Shown here: in pieces, positions 1 to 10,329 of the stretch
Layout: every line of letters begins with the position of its first letter
How positions within the stretch are numbered: the stretch's first letter is position 1
NCBI GenBank assembly: GCA_019359675.1
Contig: JAHHGX010000085.1
Location: 62,001 to 126,000, forward strand
Reading direction: 5' to 3'
Length of the DNA stretch: 64,000 bases
DNA from: Calothrix sp. FI2-JRJ7
GTDB taxonomy: Bacteria > Cyanobacteriota > Cyanobacteriia > Cyanobacteriales > Nostocaceae
Position numbers and translations under genes: made by a program
Notes under the pieces: model-generated
Databases searched by the model: none
What the model was told of the DNA's origin: nothing
The model's input: the letters and a program-made list of their open reading frames with translations, nothing else

Positions 1-72
1 ATTTATATTGGGCGCGAATAAAGAAAAAGATAAGTACATAGGTACGTATTAAAAAAAGGAGAACCAGTAACT

Positions 73-711
73 GTGTCTGTAGGTATTCTCGGCACCAAAC
101 TGGGCATGACTCAAATTTTTGACGAAGCAGGAGCTGCAATTCCTGTTACGGTCATTCAAGCGGGGCCATGCACTGTTACACAAGTAAAGACAAAACAGAC
201 CGACGGTTACTCTGCCATTCAGGTTGGCTATCGTGAAGTGAGACCCAAATCTTTGAATAAGCCAAAGTTGGGACATTTAGCAAAGTCGGAAGCGACTTCT
301 TTGCGTCACTTACGGGAATATCGCATTGAAAATTCTAGCGAGTATTCTTTAGGTCAACAGATTCTGGCAGATATTTTTAGCGCAGGTCAAATAGTTGACG
401 TATGCGGTACTAGTATTGGTCGAGGTTTTGCGGGTAACCAAAAACGCAATAACTTCGGTCGAGGACCCATGTCACACGGTTCTAAAAACCACCGTGAACC
501 AGGTTCGATTGGTGCGGGTACAACCCCTGGTCGTGTTTTTCCTGGTATGCGGATGGCTGGTCGTCTCGGTGGTAAGCAGGTAACTATTAAAAAGTTAACT
601 GTCATTAGAGTTGATACTGAACGTAATTTGTTGCTAATCAAGGGAGCTATTCCTGGCAAACCTGGAGCTTTAGTAAACGTCGTCCCTGCCAATTTAGTCG
701 GTAGACAATAG
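73..711 (+). CDS. rplC: 50S ribosomal protein L3
   Basis: This is large-subunit protein L3, which binds 23S rRNA early in assembly. The 212-residue length and the conserved central stretch around residues 130-165 ([20 protein letters not shown], then [18 protein letters not shown]) identify it clearly. The start is a GTG preceded by AAAGGAG about 12 bases upstream. It is the first gene of the + strand ribosomal cluster here. No rpsJ lies upstream within the window, as expected where cyanobacteria keep rpsJ with the str genes. Identification is certain; the start is very likely. Confidence 0.98.
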   Translation: MSVGILGTKLGMTQIFDEAGAAIPVTVIQAGPCTVTQVKTKQTDGYSAIQVGYREVRPKSLNKPKLGHLAKSEATSLRHLREYRIENSSEYSLGQQILADIFSAGQIVDVCGTSIGRGFAGNQKRNNFGRGPMSHGSKNHREPGSIGAGTTPGRVFPGMRMAGRLGGKQVTIKKLTVIRVDTERNLLLIKGAIPGKPGALVNVVPANLVGRQ

Positions 712-736
712 TAGCTTTCTTACGAAGGAAACAGAA

Positions 737-1369
737 ATGTTTGAGTATACAGTCAAAAACTGGCAAGGTGAGCAAGTCGAGCAAAAGACGTTCGAGATGA
801 AGGTTGCTAAGGAATCATCAGCTTCTCACATCGTGCATCGCGCTTTGATTCGACAATTGCACAATTCGCGTAGCGGAACGGCAAATACTAAAACCCGTTC
901 GGAAGTACGAGGTGGTGGTCGCAAACCTTGGCGCCAAAAAGGAACTGGTCGCGCACGTGCTGGTTCGATACGTTCACCGTTGTGGCGTGGTGGTGGTGTC
1001 ATTTTCGGACCCAAACCGCGTGATTTTAACTTAGATATGAACCGCAAAGAGCGGAAGTTAGCACTGCGTACAGCATTTGCTAGTCGAATTGACGATTTAA
1101 TCGTTGTAGAAGAATTTGGCACCCAAATGTCTCGTCCTAAAACCAAAGAATTGGTGCAGGCAATAACTCGCTGGGGTTCAGAACCTGAGAACAAAACTTT
1201 ATTAATAACTTCGGAACGTGACGATAACGTTTATTACTCAGCTCGTAACGTTGAAAATTTAAAGTTGTTACCAGCAAATCAACTCAACGTTTACGACTTG
1301 TTAAACGCTGACAAAATTATTGTTACCGCCAATGCTTTAGAACAAATTCAGGAGGTCTACAGTGCCTAG
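737..1369 (+). CDS. rplD: 50S ribosomal protein L4
   Basis: This is large-subunit protein L4, 210 residues. The basic loop [20 protein letters not shown] (about residues 59-78), which lines the exit tunnel, is diagnostic. It lies 25 bases after rplC with an AAGGAA ribosome-binding site, and its 3' end overlaps rplW by 8 bases, so the two are probably translationally coupled. In some bacteria L4 represses its own operon; nothing in this sequence shows whether that happens here. Confidence 0.98.
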   Translation: MFEYTVKNWQGEQVEQKTFEMKVAKESSASHIVHRALIRQLHNSRSGTANTKTRSEVRGGGRKPWRQKGTGRARAGSIRSPLWRGGGVIFGPKPRDFNLDMNRKERKLALRTAFASRIDDLIVVEEFGTQMSRPKTKELVQAITRWGSEPENKTLLITSERDDNVYYSARNVENLKLLPANQLNVYDLLNADKIIVTANALEQIQEVYSA

Positions 1370-1676
1370 AATTGAGACCCGTGACTTACCTGATTTAGTA
1401 CGTCGCCCGATTGTGACTGAAAAAGCGACTATTAATATGGAGCAAAATAAATATACTTTTGAAGTTGCTCCAAAAGCTGACAAATTGCAAATTAGAGAAG
1501 CAATTGAAAGCTTATTTGATGTCAAAGTTGTAAAAGTCAACACTGCAAACCCACCACGTAAAAAACGTCGTGTAGGTAAGTTTGTTGGCTACAAGCCCCA
1601 TTACAAGCGTGCGATAGTCACTGTCGCTCCTGGGGATGAAGAGAAAATTAGAAAAGTCCTATTCCCAGAAGTGTAA
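1362..1676 (+). CDS. rplW: 50S ribosomal protein L23
   Basis: This is large-subunit protein L23 (104 residues), a docking site at the tunnel exit for trigger factor and SRP. The start is a GTG placed inside the end of rplD, with AGGAGG just upstream. Conserved features are [12 protein letters not shown] near the N terminus and the basic loop [22 protein letters not shown]. Ten bases separate it from rplB. Confidence 0.97.
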   Translation: MPRIETRDLPDLVRRPIVTEKATINMEQNKYTFEVAPKADKLQIREAIESLFDVKVVKVNTANPPRKKRRVGKFVGYKPHYKRAIVTVAPGDEEKIRKVLFPEV

Positions 1677-1685
1677 AAAAGCAAA

Positions 1686-2549
1686 ATGGGTACTCGTTCT
1701 TTCCGTCCCTATACTCCCAGTACGCGACAAGTCACAATTTCGGACTTCGCAGAAATTACTAAAAAAGACCCAGAAAAGTCTTTAACCGTCTACAAACACC
1801 GCGCTAAAGGTCGTAACAACCAAGGACGCATTACATGTCGTCATCGCGGTGGTGGACACAAAAGACTTTATCGGATTATCGATTTTAAACGCGACAAGCG
1901 CAATATTCCGGCAAACGTCATCGCTATTGAGTACGACCCAAACCGTAACGCTCGCATTGCGCTTGTGCAATACGAAGACGGCGAAAAGCGTTATATCATT
2001 CAACCTGCTGGTTTAGCAGTTGGAACAATTATAATCGCGGGTCCAACTTCTCCAATTGAAATTGGCAACGCATTACCTTTAGCTAATATTCCTTTGGGTA
2101 CTACAGTTCACAACGTAGAACTCAAAGCTGGTAAAGGTGGTCAAATCGTGCGTTCGGCAGGCGCCGCAGCTCAAGTAGTAGCTAAAGAAGGCGATTATGT
2201 AACTTTGAAATTACCTTCAACTGAAGTCCGTATGGTGCGTCGCGAATGCTACGCCACAATTGGACAAGTAGGTAACGTAGAAGCGCGTAACCTCAGTGCA
2301 GGTAAGGCAGGGCGTAATCGTTGGAAAGGGCGCCGTCCTACGGTTCGTGGTAGCGTAATGAACCCAGTAGACCACCCACATGGAGGTGGTGAAGGTCGGG
2401 CGCCTATCGGTCGTTCCGGGCCTGTTACACCTTGGGGTAAACCAGCGTTGGGTATGAAAACCCGTAAGCGTAAGAACCCAAGTTCTAAATATATAGTACG
2501 TCGTCGTCGTAAGACATCGAAACGTGGACGCGGCGGACGCGAATCATAA
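1686..2549 (+). CDS. rplB: 50S ribosomal protein L2
   Basis: This is large-subunit protein L2 (287 residues), needed for subunit joining and the peptidyl-transferase centre. The signature [21 protein letters not shown] near residues 228-248 contains the histidine important for activity. The C terminus is strongly basic. After its stop codon a perfect 30-base palindrome separates it from rpsS, unusual in such a compact operon. Confidence 0.98.
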   Translation: MGTRSFRPYTPSTRQVTISDFAEITKKDPEKSLTVYKHRAKGRNNQGRITCRHRGGGHKRLYRIIDFKRDKRNIPANVIAIEYDPNRNARIALVQYEDGEKRYIIQPAGLAVGTIIIAGPTSPIEIGNALPLANIPLGTTVHNVELKAGKGGQIVRSAGAAAQVVAKEGDYVTLKLPSTEVRMVRRECYATIGQVGNVEARNLSAGKAGRNRWKGRRPTVRGSVMNPVDHPHGGGEGRAPIGRSGPVTPWGKPALGMKTRKRKNPSSKYIVRRRRKTSKRGRGGRES

Positions 2550-2556
2550 ATTTGTT

Positions 2557-2586
2557 TGTAGAGACCGAATTAATTCGGTCTCTACA
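2557..2586. repeat. Perfect 30-bp palindrome, GTAGAGAC family
   Basis: Fifteen bases (TGTAGAGACCGAATT) are followed directly by their reverse complement. The outer GTAGAGAC...GTCTCTAC boxes match palindromes at 5896, 29271, 30654 and 62232, while the inner bases differ between copies. It lies in the rplB-rpsS spacer and would form a long RNA hairpin in the operon transcript. Confidence 0.9.
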
Positions 2587-2619
2587 CACCCCAACCCTAT
2601 CCAACTAAAAATTTTTGTT

Positions 2620-2898
2620 ATGGGTCGTTCTCTAAAAAAAGGTCCCTTTGTTGCAGACCATTTGCTGAAAAAAGTAGATAGGCTTAACGCTTCTAATAGA
2701 AAAGAAGTTATTAAAACTTGGTCGCGTGCTTCGACAATTCTGCCACAAATGGTTGGACATACAATTGCTGTACACAACGGTAGACAGCATGTGCCTGTGT
2801 TTGTAAGTGACCAAATGGTTGGTCATAAATTAGGCGAATTTGCTCCTACACGTACCTATCGTGGTCATGCTAAGAGCGATAAGAAAGGTGGGAGATAG
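2620..2898 (+). CDS. rpsS: 30S ribosomal protein S19
   Basis: This is small-subunit protein S19 (92 residues), located in the head next to S13 and the A-site finger. It starts at the ATG giving [19 protein letters not shown], the canonical N terminus. A longer reading frame opens upstream but would translate through the palindrome and rplB end, so it is rejected. The conserved segments [11 protein letters not shown] and [13 protein letters not shown] are present. Confidence 0.97.
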   Translation: MGRSLKKGPFVADHLLKKVDRLNASNRKEVIKTWSRASTILPQMVGHTIAVHNGRQHVPVFVSDQMVGHKLGEFAPTRTYRGHAKSDKKGGR

Positions 2899-2906
2899 AA
2901 GAAACT

Positions 2907-3275
2907 ATGCCAAAAACTGAAGTTACTAGCCCAGAAGTCAAAGCTATCGCGCGCTTTGTACGCATGTCTCCTTTAAAAGTGCGACGTGTTCTCGACCAAA
3001 TACGCGGACGCTCTTACCGCGAAGCTTTGGTAATTCTAGAGTTTATGCCTTATCGCTCGTGCGACCCAGTTTTAAAGTTATTGCGAAGTGCAGCAGCTAA
3101 CGCTGAACATAACAATGGACTTAACCGTGCGGAACTAGTAATTACACAAGCTTTTGCTGACCAAGGCCCAGTTTTAAAGCGTTTTCAACCTAGAGCGCAA
3201 GGTCGAGCATACCAAATTCGCAAACCAACGTGTCATATAACTCTTGCTGTAGCTGCTGGTGCAGTTGCGGAATAA
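2907..3275 (+). CDS. rplV: 50S ribosomal protein L22
   Basis: This is large-subunit protein L22 (122 residues), whose hairpin loop reaches into the exit tunnel. The core [20 protein letters not shown] and the loop-end pattern [21 protein letters not shown] are typical. It follows rpsS by 8 bases. Length is normal for cyanobacteria. Confidence 0.97.
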   Translation: MPKTEVTSPEVKAIARFVRMSPLKVRRVLDQIRGRSYREALVILEFMPYRSCDPVLKLLRSAAANAEHNNGLNRAELVITQAFADQGPVLKRFQPRAQGRAYQIRKPTCHITLAVAAGAVAE

Positions 3276-3319
3276 GAAATGAAAAACTTCTACAGTAAGA
3301 AATTTTAGAGGAAGTATTT

Positions 3320-4108
3320 GTGGGACAGAAGATTCATCCAGTAGGTTTTCGCCTAGGGATTACACAAGAACATCAATCTCGTTGGTTTGCTGACCCCAGT
3401 CGTTACCCAGAGCTTCTGCAAGAAGATTATAAGCTTCGTAAATATATAGAAGAAAAACTGGGTAGATACGCACAAAACAACGCCGGAATTTCAGAAGTAC
3501 GGATTGAGCGTAAAGCCGATCAAATTGACCTTGAAGTTCGTACAGCTAGACCTGGTGTTGTTGTTGGTCGTGGTGGTCAAGGTATTGATTCACTCAGAAC
3601 CGGGTTACAACAACTTTTAGGCAGCAATCGTCAAATTCGTATCAACGTTGTTGAAGTACAGCGAGTTGACGCTAACGCTTTCTTAATTGCTGAGTATGTA
3701 GCACAGCAACTCGAACGTCGGGTTTCGTTCCGTCGTGTAGTTCGCCAAGCAATTCAGCGCGCGCAACGTGCGGGTGTACAAGGTATCAAAATTCAAGTAA
3801 GCGGTCGTCTCAACGGTGCTGAAATTGCACGTACAGAGGCTTCGCGTGAAGGTAGTGTGCCTTTACATACTTTACGTGCTGATATCGATTACTCTTATTG
3901 CACTGCGAAAACTATTTACGGAATCCTTGGTATCAAAGTTTGGGTATTCAAGGGAGAAATTATTCCTGGTCAAGAAGACCGCGAATTGCCGCCAGTAGCA
4001 CGTGACCGTGGAGACCGCGACCAGCGTGGAGACCGCGACCAGCGTCGTCGTGGTGGTGGTGCTGGGCGGCGCCGTCAACAGTTTGAAGACCGTTCAAATG
4101 AAGGATAA
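3320..4108 (+). CDS. rpsC: 30S ribosomal protein S3
   Basis: This is small-subunit protein S3 (262 residues), part of the mRNA entry channel. It has an N-terminal KH domain ([14 protein letters not shown] near residue 80) and the S3 C-terminal domain. The start is a GTG with GAGGAAG upstream. The C-terminal tail beyond about residue 225 is an Arg/Asp/Gly-rich extension in which RGDRDQ is repeated, from a tandem DNA repeat near 4006-4045. The tail varies between species and probably reflects slippage. Confidence 0.97.
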   Translation: MGQKIHPVGFRLGITQEHQSRWFADPSRYPELLQEDYKLRKYIEEKLGRYAQNNAGISEVRIERKADQIDLEVRTARPGVVVGRGGQGIDSLRTGLQQLLGSNRQIRINVVEVQRVDANAFLIAEYVAQQLERRVSFRRVVRQAIQRAQRAGVQGIKIQVSGRLNGAEIARTEASREGSVPLHTLRADIDYSYCTAKTIYGILGIKVWVFKGEIIPGQEDRELPPVARDRGDRDQRGDRDQRRRGGGAGRRRQQFEDRSNEG

Positions 4109-4152
4109 ATAGATTTTGGATTTCTAAAATCTAAAATGTTTGGTACCCAATT

Positions 4153-4662
4153 ATGTTAAGTCCAAGAAGAACTAAATTCCGCAAACAGCAACGCGGACGA
4201 ATGAAAGGGTTGGCATCGCGCGGTAGCTCTTTGTCGTTTGGAGATTTTGCACTTCAAGCACAAGAGCCATGCTGGATTACTTCCCGACAAATCGAAGCTT
4301 CACGCCGTGCGATGACTCGTTATATTCGTCGGGGTGGTAAAATCTGGATTCGTATTTTCCCTGACAAACCTGTAACAATGCGTCCTGCTGAAACCCGGAT
4401 GGGTTCTGGTAAGGGAAACCCAGAATTTTGGGTAGCTGTTGTGAAACCCGGTCGAATTTTGTTTGAAATTGCTGGTGTTAGTGAAGAAATTGCACGCGAA
4501 GCAATGCGTTTGGCATCATTTAAACTGCCAATCAAAACAAAATTTATTTCGCGTACTCAAATCGAACCATCTGTTGATATAGATGATAGCGAAGCCGTTG
4601 CAAATGAAGCAGTTGCAAATGAAGCAGTTGCCAGCGAGCCAGTTTTGAGTGAACAGGAGTAG
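4153..4662 (+). CDS. rplP: 50S ribosomal protein L16 with acidic C-terminal extension
   Basis: This is large-subunit protein L16, which helps organise the A-site tRNA elbow region. The first 138 or so residues ([19 protein letters not shown] ... [12 protein letters not shown]) are a complete, normal L16. About 30 extra residues follow, rich in Glu/Ala/Val, with the unit EAVAN repeated from near-identical 15-base DNA repeats at about 4592-4640. L16 is usually about 140 residues, so the tail is unusual. The stop codon lies 4 bases before rpmC. Confidence 0.97.
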   Translation: MLSPRRTKFRKQQRGRMKGLASRGSSLSFGDFALQAQEPCWITSRQIEASRRAMTRYIRRGGKIWIRIFPDKPVTMRPAETRMGSGKGNPEFWVAVVKPGRILFEIAGVSEEIAREAMRLASFKLPIKTKFISRTQIEPSVDIDDSEAVANEAVANEAVASEPVLSEQE

Positions 4663-4665
4663 GTA

Positions 4666-4881
4666 ATGGCACTTTCCAAAGTTTCAGAAGCAAGAGAATT
4701 GAGCGACGAGCAACTGTCAGAACAAATAACCGCAGTTAAAAAGCAGTTATTTCAGTTGCGTTTACAAAAAGCCACACGTCAGTTGGAAAAACCTCACCAG
4801 TTTCGTCATGCTCGTCACCGTCTCTCGCAGTTGTTAACTGTAGAAAACGAGCGTAAACGTGAAGCAGCGAAACAAAGTTAG
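4666..4881 (+). CDS. rpmC: 50S ribosomal protein L29
   Basis: This is large-subunit protein L29 (71 residues), near the tunnel exit beside L23. It is a two-helix protein with the typical [24 protein letters not shown] pattern. It begins 4 bases after rplP with AGGAG inside the end of that gene, and is followed 9 bases later by rpsQ. Confidence 0.95.
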   Translation: MALSKVSEARELSDEQLSEQITAVKKQLFQLRLQKATRQLEKPHQFRHARHRLSQLLTVENERKREAAKQS

Positions 4882-4889
4882 GAGACATT

Positions 4890-5126
4890 ATGGCACTTAA
4901 AGAACGAGTTGGTTTAGTGGTTAGCGACAAAATGCAAAAGACGGTAGTTGTTGCCGTTGAAAACCGCGCTCCACATCCTAAGTACAAAAAAATTGTTGTG
5001 AAGACCAAGCGTTACAAAGCTCACGACGAAGAGAATCAGTGTAAAATTGGCGACCGTGTTCGCATTTCTGAAACTCGTCCTTTGAGCAAAACCAAACGCT
5101 GGAAAGTCACAGAAATCCTCAAATAA
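4890..5126 (+). CDS. rpsQ: 30S ribosomal protein S17
   Basis: This is small-subunit protein S17 (78 residues), an early 16S rRNA binder with an OB fold. Conserved segments are [18 protein letters not shown] at the N terminus and [19 protein letters not shown] near the end. A ribosome-binding site AGGAGA precedes the ATG. Confidence 0.97.
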   Translation: MALKERVGLVVSDKMQKTVVVAVENRAPHPKYKKIVVKTKRYKAHDEENQCKIGDRVRISETRPLSKTKRWKVTEILK

Positions 5127-5180
5127 GACTAAAAATGTAAATCGTGCTTTCACGGTTTCACAAGTTAAGGAGAACAAATC

Positions 5181-5549
5181 GTGATTCAGCAGCAAAGCTA
5201 TTTAAATGTCGCAGATAACAGCGGCGCCCGTAAATTAATGTGTATCCGCGTATTGGGTGCAGGTAACAGCCGTTACGGTTTCATTGGCGACCGCATTATC
5301 GCCGTCGTTAAAGATGCTTCACCCAACATGGCAGTTAAAAAGTCTGATGTTGTTGAAGCAGTTATCGTTCGGACTCGTCATACTATCCGTAGAGATAGTG
5401 GCATGAGTATTCGTTTTGACGACAACGCCGCAGTCATCATTAACAAAGATGGAAATCCTAGAGGTACTCGCGTTTTTGGACCAGTAGCTCGCGAACTGCG
5501 TGATAAAAGCTTTACCAAAATTGTATCGCTGGCGCCGGAGGTTCTGTAA
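5181..5549 (+). CDS. rplN: 50S ribosomal protein L14
   Basis: This is large-subunit protein L14 (122 residues), which contacts 16S rRNA in the intersubunit bridge. It starts at GTG with AAGGAG upstream; the N terminus [20 protein letters not shown] is canonical. Its stop codon TAA shares its last A with the ATG of rplX, indicating translational coupling. Confidence 0.98.
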   Translation: MIQQQSYLNVADNSGARKLMCIRVLGAGNSRYGFIGDRIIAVVKDASPNMAVKKSDVVEAVIVRTRHTIRRDSGMSIRFDDNAAVIINKDGNPRGTRVFGPVARELRDKSFTKIVSLAPEVL

Positions 5550-5899
5550 TGGGTAAAACAAAAGAAAAACCCAAATTTCACAAGATGCACGTCAAAACAG
5601 GTGATACCGTTCAGGTAATCACAGGCAAAGACAAAGGCAAAGTAGGGGAAATCATGAAAGCGTTTCCTCAAGACAGCGAAGTCATTGTTAAAGGCGTAAA
5701 CATCAAAACAAAACACGTCAAACCCCAAGCAGAAGGGGAATCTGGACGTATTGTTACCCAAGAGTACCCCATTCACAGTTCCAACGTCATGCTGTACTCC
5801 ACGAAGCAAAACGTCGCTAGTCGCGTTTGCTACACAGTAACAGCCGAAGGAAAGAAAGTGCGGATGCTCAAGAAAACCGGGGAAATTGTTGACAAGTAG
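5549..5899 (+). CDS. rplX: 50S ribosomal protein L24
   Basis: This is large-subunit protein L24 (116 residues), an assembly initiator with a KOW motif ([20 protein letters not shown] near residues 15-34). It overlaps the rplN stop by one base. Its own TAG stop codon is formed by the left edge of a palindromic repeat (5896-5923), so insertion of the repeat may have set or replaced the end of the gene. Confidence 0.97.
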   Translation: MGKTKEKPKFHKMHVKTGDTVQVITGKDKGKVGEIMKAFPQDSEVIVKGVNIKTKHVKPQAEGESGRIVTQEYPIHSSNVMLYSTKQNVASRVCYTVTAEGKKVRMLKKTGEIVDK

Positions 5900-5923
5900 A
5901 GACGTGATTAATCACGTCTCTAC
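5896..5923. repeat. Perfect palindrome, GTAGAGAC family, at the rplX stop codon
   Basis: GTAGAGACGTGATT is followed by its exact reverse complement, giving a 28-bp palindrome. It shares the outer GTAGAGAC/GTCTCTAC boxes with the copy between rplB and rpsS. The first bases supply the TAG stop codon of rplX. Confidence 0.9.
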
Positions 5924-5986
5924 ACGACGAATTTATTACTTTTTTCCTGACCAAGACCAGGGACTAATACGACCCTTCTAAGATTT

Positions 5987-6532
5987 ATGGCAAATACACT
6001 CAAAACTACATATCAGGAAACAATTGTTCCTAAACTGATTAAACAGTTTGAATATACGAACGTTCACCAAGTTCCCAAGGTGATTAAAGTTACTGTTAAC
6101 CGAGGAATGGGAGAGGCAGCGCAAAACGCGAAATCTCTCGAAGCTTCATTGGCTGAAATTGCTTTGATTACGGGACAAAAGCCAGTTGTCACGCGCGCTA
6201 AAAAAGCGATTGCGGGCTTCAAAATTCGTCAGGGAATGCCCGTTGGTATCATGGTGACATTACGTGGTGAGCGGATGTACTCGTTTTTAGAACGATTCAT
6301 CAATTTGACATTGCCACGTATCCGTGACTTTCGTGGTGTTAGTCCAAAAAGTTTTGACGGACGCGGTAATTATACACTCGGTGTTCGTGAACAATTGATA
6401 TTCCCTGAAGTCGAATACGACAAAGTTGACCAAATTCGCGGGATGGATATTTCCATCATTACAACTGCGAAGAGCGACGAAGAAGGTCGCGCGTTGTTAA
6501 AAGAAATGGGTATGCCCTTTCGCGACCAGTAA
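5987..6532 (+). CDS. rplE: 50S ribosomal protein L5
   Basis: This is large-subunit protein L5 (181 residues), the 5S rRNA and P-site tRNA contact in the central protuberance. Conserved segments are [32 protein letters not shown] and [20 protein letters not shown]. The 87-base gap after rplX carries the palindrome and no gene; rpsN, which lies after rplE in E. coli, is absent here, as usual in cyanobacteria. Confidence 0.98.
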   Translation: MANTLKTTYQETIVPKLIKQFEYTNVHQVPKVIKVTVNRGMGEAAQNAKSLEASLAEIALITGQKPVVTRAKKAIAGFKIRQGMPVGIMVTLRGERMYSFLERFINLTLPRIRDFRGVSPKSFDGRGNYTLGVREQLIFPEVEYDKVDQIRGMDISIITTAKSDEEGRALLKEMGMPFRDQ

Positions 6533-6553
6533 TTTAACCATTAGAGGGTAAAG

Positions 6554-6955
6554 ATGGCGGCAAACGATACAGTTGCAGATATGCTTACGCGCATCCGCAA
6601 TGCTAACATGGCGCGGCATCAGACTACAGAAGTGCCCGCAACCAGAATGACTCGCAGTATTGCAAAAGTTCTTCGTGAAGAAGGCTTTATTGGTGAGTTT
6701 GAAGAGAAAGGTGAAGGTATCAAAACGAACTTACTAATTGCCTTGAAGTATAAAGGCAAAAGTCGTCAACCTTTAATCACCGCTTTAAAAAGAGTTAGCA
6801 GACCCGGACTTCGCGTTTATTCAAACCGAAAAGACCTGCCACGAGTTTTAGGTGGTATTGGTATTGCGATTATTTCAACATCCAGTGGCATTATGACCGA
6901 CCGTGAAGCACGTCGTCAAAATGTTGGTGGTGAAGTACTTTGCTACGTTTGGTAA
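6554..6955 (+). CDS. rpsH: 30S ribosomal protein S8
   Basis: This is small-subunit protein S8 (133 residues), a primary 16S rRNA binder. The N terminus [18 protein letters not shown] and the C-terminal [27 protein letters not shown] are typical. It follows rplE by 21 bases and precedes rplF by 15. Confidence 0.98.
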   Translation: MAANDTVADMLTRIRNANMARHQTTEVPATRMTRSIAKVLREEGFIGEFEEKGEGIKTNLLIALKYKGKSRQPLITALKRVSRPGLRVYSNRKDLPRVLGGIGIAIISTSSGIMTDREARRQNVGGEVLCYVW

Positions 6956-6970
6956 AGAAAGGTAAACATT

Positions 6971-7516
6971 ATGTCTCGAATTGGTAAACGTCCAATTACG
7001 GTTCCTGCCAAAGTTCAAATAACTTTGGATGGCGCCAAAATAGTTGTCAAAGGTCCAAAAGGCGAACTGTCTCGTGAATTGCCAGTTAACATTCAGGTTG
7101 TCCAAGATGGAGAAACTCTTAATGTTAACCGTATAGATGATTCGCGCGTATCTCGCCAACTACACGGTTTGTGCCGGACACTTGTTGCCAACATGGTTGA
7201 AGGTGTCTCAACTGGTTTTCAACGGAAGTTGGAAATTCAAGGGGTTGGTTATCGTGCTGCTCTTTCCGGACGTAACTTAGTATTAAGCATGGGTTACAGT
7301 CACCAAGTACAAATACCACCACCAGATGGTATCCAATTTGCAGTAGAAAATCCCACAAACGTTGTAGTTAGCGGTTACGACAAAGAAATCGTTGGTAACA
7401 CTGCTGCGCGTATTCGTGCGGTTCGACCACCTGAACCTTACAAAGGTAAAGGTATTCGTTACGCCGGTGAGGTGGTTCTTCGTAAGGCTGGTAAGACTGG
7501 TAAGGGTAAGAAGTAA
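6971..7516 (+). CDS. rplF: 50S ribosomal protein L6
   Basis: This is large-subunit protein L6 (181 residues), near the factor-binding site. It begins [12 protein letters not shown] and contains the C-terminal signature [26 protein letters not shown]. It is followed after 3 bases by rplR. Confidence 0.98.
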   Translation: MSRIGKRPITVPAKVQITLDGAKIVVKGPKGELSRELPVNIQVVQDGETLNVNRIDDSRVSRQLHGLCRTLVANMVEGVSTGFQRKLEIQGVGYRAALSGRNLVLSMGYSHQVQIPPPDGIQFAVENPTNVVVSGYDKEIVGNTAARIRAVRPPEPYKGKGIRYAGEVVLRKAGKTGKGKK

Positions 7517-7519
7517 AAT

Positions 7520-7882
7520 ATGAAACTGACTCGCAAAGAATCGAAACAACGGCGCCATCGTCGTGTTCGCGGCAAAGTAAATGGTTCACCCGAACGTCCA
7601 AGATTATCAGTCTTCCGCTCGAACGACCATATATATGCCCAAGTTATTGATGATGCTGCTCAACATACTTTAGTCGCAGCTTCAACAGTCGAACCTGAAA
7701 TTAAATCAAAAATAAGTTCAGGTGGAAATTGCTCTGCTTCAACCGAAGTCGGTAGGTTAATTGCCCTGCGTGCGCGAGAAAAAGGTATTACCCAAGTTGT
7801 GTTTGACAGAGGTGGAAACCTTTATCACGGTCGCATTAAAGCTCTCGCCGACGCTGCGCGCGAAGCTGGTTTAAGTTTTTAA
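7520..7882 (+). CDS. rplR: 50S ribosomal protein L18
   Basis: This is large-subunit protein L18 (120 residues), which binds 5S rRNA with L5. The pattern [34 protein letters not shown] and the C-terminal [24 protein letters not shown] are diagnostic. No rpmD follows rpsE downstream, consistent with the absence of L30 from cyanobacteria. Confidence 0.97.
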   Translation: MKLTRKESKQRRHRRVRGKVNGSPERPRLSVFRSNDHIYAQVIDDAAQHTLVAASTVEPEIKSKISSGGNCSASTEVGRLIALRAREKGITQVVFDRGGNLYHGRIKALADAAREAGLSF

Positions 7883-7918
7883 GACAGTCGCAAACAACAA
7901 AACGAGAGAGTAATACAT

Positions 7919-8449
7919 ATGGCTACAGGTGGTCGTCGTAAAACTAACAAAACGAAAAAAGAAGAAACCAACTGGCAAGAGCGGGTTATTCAAATTCGTC
8001 GCGTTAGCAAAGTTGTAAAAGGTGGTAAAAAACTCAGCTTCCGTGCCATTGTTGTTGTCGGCAACGAACGCGGTCAAGTTGGTGTTGGTGTTGGTAAAGC
8101 ATCTGATGTAATTGGTGCCGTCAAAAAAGGTGTTGCTGATGGCAAAAAGCACCTTGTTGATATTCCAATGAACAAAGCTAATTCCATCCCTCACCCAGTT
8201 AATGGAGTTGGTGGTAGTGCAAAAGTTCTCATGCGCCCAGCATCACCTGGTACAGGTGTAATTGCAGGTGGTGCCGTGCGTACTGTTTTGGAACTAGCCG
8301 GAATCCGCAATATATTGGCAAAACAACTCGGCTCGAACAATCCTTTAAATAATGCACGCGCCGCAGTTAATGCACTCTCGACTCTACGTACTTTCTCGGA
8401 AGTAGCAGAAGATAGAGGTGTGCCAATCGAAAATCTCTACGCCCAGTAG
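7919..8449 (+). CDS. rpsE: 30S ribosomal protein S5
   Basis: This is small-subunit protein S5 (176 residues), involved in decoding fidelity. It has the double-stranded-RNA-binding-like N domain ([23 protein letters not shown]) and the C-terminal domain with [24 protein letters not shown]. The ATG follows GAGAGAG upstream. Confidence 0.98.
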   Translation: MATGGRRKTNKTKKEETNWQERVIQIRRVSKVVKGGKKLSFRAIVVVGNERGQVGVGVGKASDVIGAVKKGVADGKKHLVDIPMNKANSIPHPVNGVGGSAKVLMRPASPGTGVIAGGAVRTVLELAGIRNILAKQLGSNNPLNNARAAVNALSTLRTFSEVAEDRGVPIENLYAQ

Positions 8450-8489
8450 TAGATGAGTTTTAGTATAATTAAGGACTAAGTATATAGTC

Positions 8490-8936
8490 ATGAGACTTAA
8501 TGATTTAAAGCCGCAAGTCGGCTCGAAACAGCGTCCGCGCCGTCTAGGTCGCGGTATTTCTGCCGGACAAGGCGCCAGTTCAGGTAAGGGGATGCGCGGT
8601 CAAAATGCGCGTTCTGGTGGTGGTACCCGTCCAGGTTTTGAAGGTGGTCAACAACCTTTATACCGTCGTTTACCGAAATTGAAGGGTTTTCCCCTCGCTC
8701 CGCGCAAAGAATACACTACGATTAATGTAGAAAAGCTAGCATCGCTCCCCGCAAATACAGAGGTAACTTTGGAATCGCTCAAAGAAACTGGGATTCTCAC
8801 AAGTGGTAAAGCACCTTTGAAAATTTTGGGTAACGGAGAGTTAGGTGTTGCGCTTCAAGTTAAAGCCGCAGCCTTTACAGGTTCGGCACGCAGCAAAATT
8901 GAGGCTGCTGGTGGGAGCTGCGAAGTTATAGGGTGA
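8490..8936 (+). CDS. rplO: 50S ribosomal protein L15
   Basis: This is large-subunit protein L15 (148 residues), a late assembly protein. The glycine-rich start [28 protein letters not shown] and [18 protein letters not shown] are typical. A TATAAT lies 8464-8469, 20 bases upstream of the ATG, but with no convincing -35 box, so an internal promoter is only possible. Confidence 0.97.
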   Translation: MRLNDLKPQVGSKQRPRRLGRGISAGQGASSGKGMRGQNARSGGGTRPGFEGGQQPLYRRLPKLKGFPLAPRKEYTTINVEKLASLPANTEVTLESLKETGILTSGKAPLKILGNGELGVALQVKAAAFTGSARSKIEAAGGSCEVIG

Positions 8937-9015
8937 GCCTCGGCGCCCACTTCTTTGCTAAAAGCAAGCTCCGTGCATGTTGGCGCCTCCGTTCGTTCTC
9001 TAGGTAACACCCGCT

Positions 9016-10329
9016 ATGATTAGTCGAGATAAACCCCCAACCGCTCAAGAAACTTTTATGCAAATGGCGCAAGCAGCTGGACTAAGAGGTCGGCTGCTTG
9101 TCACGGTCGGTATTCTCATGTTGATTCGCCTTGGTATCCATTTACCAATTCCAGGAATCAATCGTGTAGAATTTGCCCGTGCCGTTGCCAGTAATAATCA
9201 GATATTAAGCTTTTTGGATATCTTTTCGGGTGGCGGACTTTCGGCGTTGGGAATCTTTGCTTTAGGGATTCTGCCCTATATTAATGCTTCGATTATTATC
9301 CAACTTTTGACTGCCGCCATTCCATCATTAGAAAATTTACAGAAAAACGAAGGTGAAGCCGGTAGACGCAAACTGTCTCAATATACACGTTACGTGTCAT
9401 TGGGATGGGGGATTGTACAAAGTGTTTTCCTCGCGTCATTCTGGTTGAAACCGTATGCTTACAACTTTGGGCCTTTATTTGTTGCCCAAACTGCAATTGC
9501 ATTAGTGGCTGGTTCAATGTTCGTAATGTGGGCTTCTGAGGTAATTACAGAACGTGGAGTTGGAAATGGCGCCTCTTTGTTGATTTTTGTCAACATTGTG
9601 TCAACACTGCCAAAATCATTAGGCGACACAATTCAATTTGTTGAATCTGGTGGTCGTGAAATTGTCGGTCGCGTCATCGTCTTACTACTGCTGTTTTTAG
9701 TAACAATCGTCGGTATCGTCTTCGTACAAGAAGGTGTTCGACGTATTCCCATTATCTCAGCACGGCGCCAAGTTGGTCGTAGGGTTCTAGCAGAACAACG
9801 CAGCTACTTACCTTTACGCCTTAACCAAGGTGGTGTAATGCCCATCATTTTCGCTGCGGCAATTCTCAGTTTGCCTCTATTAATAGCTAACTTTACTAAA
9901 AATGCTGAGTTAGCAAATATCGTCAATACTTATTTGAGTCCTGGTGGCAGTGGTTCTTGGGTTTATGCGCTCGTTTACCTTGTATCGATTGTTTTCTTTA
10001 GCTATTTCTATTCCTCATTAATTGTTAACCCAGTTGATGTGTCACAGAACTTAAAGAAAATGGGTTCCTCGATTCCTGGTATTCGTCCAGGTAAAGCTAC
10101 AAGCGAGTACATTGAGCGTGTATTAAATCGACTAACCTTTTTGGGTGCTATCTTTTTAGGCTTGATTGCGATTATTCCCACTGCAATTGAGCGCGCGCTA
10201 GGAGTTCCAACCTTTAAGGGATTGGGTGCTACTTCGTTATTAATTTTGGTTGGCGTAGCAATTGATACTGCCAAACAAGTACAAACCTACGTCATCTCTC
10301 AGCGCTATGAAGGAATGGTGAAACAATAG
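9016..10329 (+). CDS. secY: Protein translocase subunit SecY
   Basis: SecY is the channel of the SecYEG translocon in plasma and thylakoid membranes. The protein is 437 residues with ten predicted membrane spans. It carries the family signatures LPIPGINRVEF near residue 45 and the C-terminal SSLIVNPVDVSQNLKKMG followed by IPGIRPGKAT. The preceding 79-base spacer contains two GGCGCC palindromes. Its stop codon overlaps the GTG start of adk by one base. Confidence 0.98.
   Translation: MISRDKPPTAQETFMQMAQAAGLRGRLLVTVGILMLIRLGIHLPIPGINRVEFARAVASNNQILSFLDIFSGGGLSALGIFALGILPYINASIIIQLLTAAIPSLENLQKNEGEAGRRKLSQYTRYVSLGWGIVQSVFLASFWLKPYAYNFGPLFVAQTAIALVAGSMFVMWASEVITERGVGNGASLLIFVNIVSTLPKSLGDTIQFVESGGREIVGRVIVLLLLFLVTIVGIVFVQEGVRRIPIISARRQVGRRVLAEQRSYLPLRLNQGGVMPIIFAAAILSLPLLIANFTKNAELANIVNTYLSPGGSGSWVYALVYLVSIVFFSYFYSSLIVNPVDVSQNLKKMGSSIPGIRPGKATSEYIERVLNRLTFLGAIFLGLIAIIPTAIERALGVPTFKGLGATSLLILVGVAIDTAKQVQTYVISQRYEGMVKQ

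Noticed and set aside
2524-2619. Longer S19 reading frame starting inside rplB
   Set aside because: It would translate through the palindrome; the canonical S19 N terminus begins at 2620.
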